In this document: piece by piece, positions 40,554-40,626 of the stretch | How positions within the stretch are numbered: position 1 is the stretch's first letter | Layout: every line of letters begins with the position of its first letter | Source of the DNA: an uncultured Mycoplasmatota bacterium | GTDB taxonomy: Bacteria > Bacillota_I > Bacilli_A > RF39 > UBA660 | Reading direction: 5' to 3' | DNA length: 40,626 bases | NCBI GenBank assembly: GCA_948466395.1 | Contig: CAOKAG010000009.1 | Coordinates: 1-40,626, forward strand | Notes under the pieces: generated by a model | Databases searched by the model: none | What the model saw: only the letters and a program-made list of their open reading frames with translations | Told to the model about the DNA's origin: nothing | Position numbers and translations under genes: made by a program

Positions 40554-40582
40554 TTTACTTTTAGAATTTCTTTTGCTATAAT
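40554..40582 (+). promoter_or_regulatory. sigma-A promoter for a gene beyond the window
   Basis: TTTACT (40554-40559), a 17-bp spacer, and TATAAT (40577-40582). No gene start follows before the window ends. Confidence 0.65.
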
Positions 40583-40626
40583 CCTGACTTTGACAGTTTT
40601 AGAAAAGTAAAATCTCTCAAACCTAG

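Overview
The window is about 70% A+T and reads with the standard bacterial code: UGA is used as a stop, and the one tRNA-Trp has a CCA anticodon. Sortase-anchored surface proteins, LysM amidases, a SleB-type hydrolase, PssA/Psd lipid enzymes and strong Shine-Dalgarno sites point to a low-GC Firmicute with peptidoglycan. The LysM amidase style suggests an uncultured gut Bacilli/RF39-like lineage, but that placement is my inference.

Positions 317-22335 are a 22,019-bp integrated element. It sits inside a chromosomal Amidase_3-LysM gene. The 5' part lies at 64-316 and the 3' part at 22336-23261. Joining them across the 5-bp duplicated core AGGTG restores the reading frame exactly (N-A-G-G-G-D-G-A-E-V). 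The inner ends joined the other way give a 34-bp near-perfect palindrome, as expected for the attP of a large serine recombinase. Such a recombinase is encoded at the right end (20507-22198).

The element, left to right: a zinc-ribbon protein; an ImmR/ImmA-type repressor-protease switch with a visible promoter and operator; small accessory genes; a restriction-modification block (C5 methyltransferase, PD-(D/E)XK-like nuclease, Bsp6I-like endonuclease); an ASCH protein and a DUF1848 protein; an XRE regulator; two zinc-ribbon membrane paralogues; a two-gene set derived from the replicative polymerase PolC (an OB-fold protein and a catalytically dead PolC-like protein); a three-gene minus-strand set (coiled-coil, papain/transglutaminase-like, HEPN-like); a small active-looking serine resolvase; a zinc-finger protein; a repeat region of three ~105-bp modules; and a tight seven-gene operon. 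That operon has a RecA-like ATPase embedded among six small proteins that keep the serine-recombinase fold pattern but have lost its active site. I found no relaxase, coupling protein or type IV secretion gene, so the element is an integrative island, not a self-transmissible ICE.

The most novel part is 14.0-19.9 kb plus the PolC-derived pair at 9.8-11.8 kb: pseudo-resolvases, a RecA paralogue, a modular repeat locus resembling three-subsite res/iteron DNA, and a dead polymerase. Together they look like a DNA-transaction system. Its function is unknown, and replication/partition, recombination control or polymerase interference are all possible.

To the right of the element is chromosome: SleB-like hydrolase, tRNA-Trp, small zinc-ribbon genes (one frameshifted), an orphan IS3 OrfA, a transglutaminase-like gene carrying a G10 tract, an odd Leu-type tRNA with a GUC anticodon, trpS, a phospholipid cluster (PAP2, LPG-synthase-like flippase, pssA with a second G10 tract, psd), an ABC exporter, a lemA/DUF2207 deletion scar, a lipoprotein, a C39-like peptidase, a CmpB-like membrane protein, and a surface-protein/sortase cluster that runs to the end of the window.
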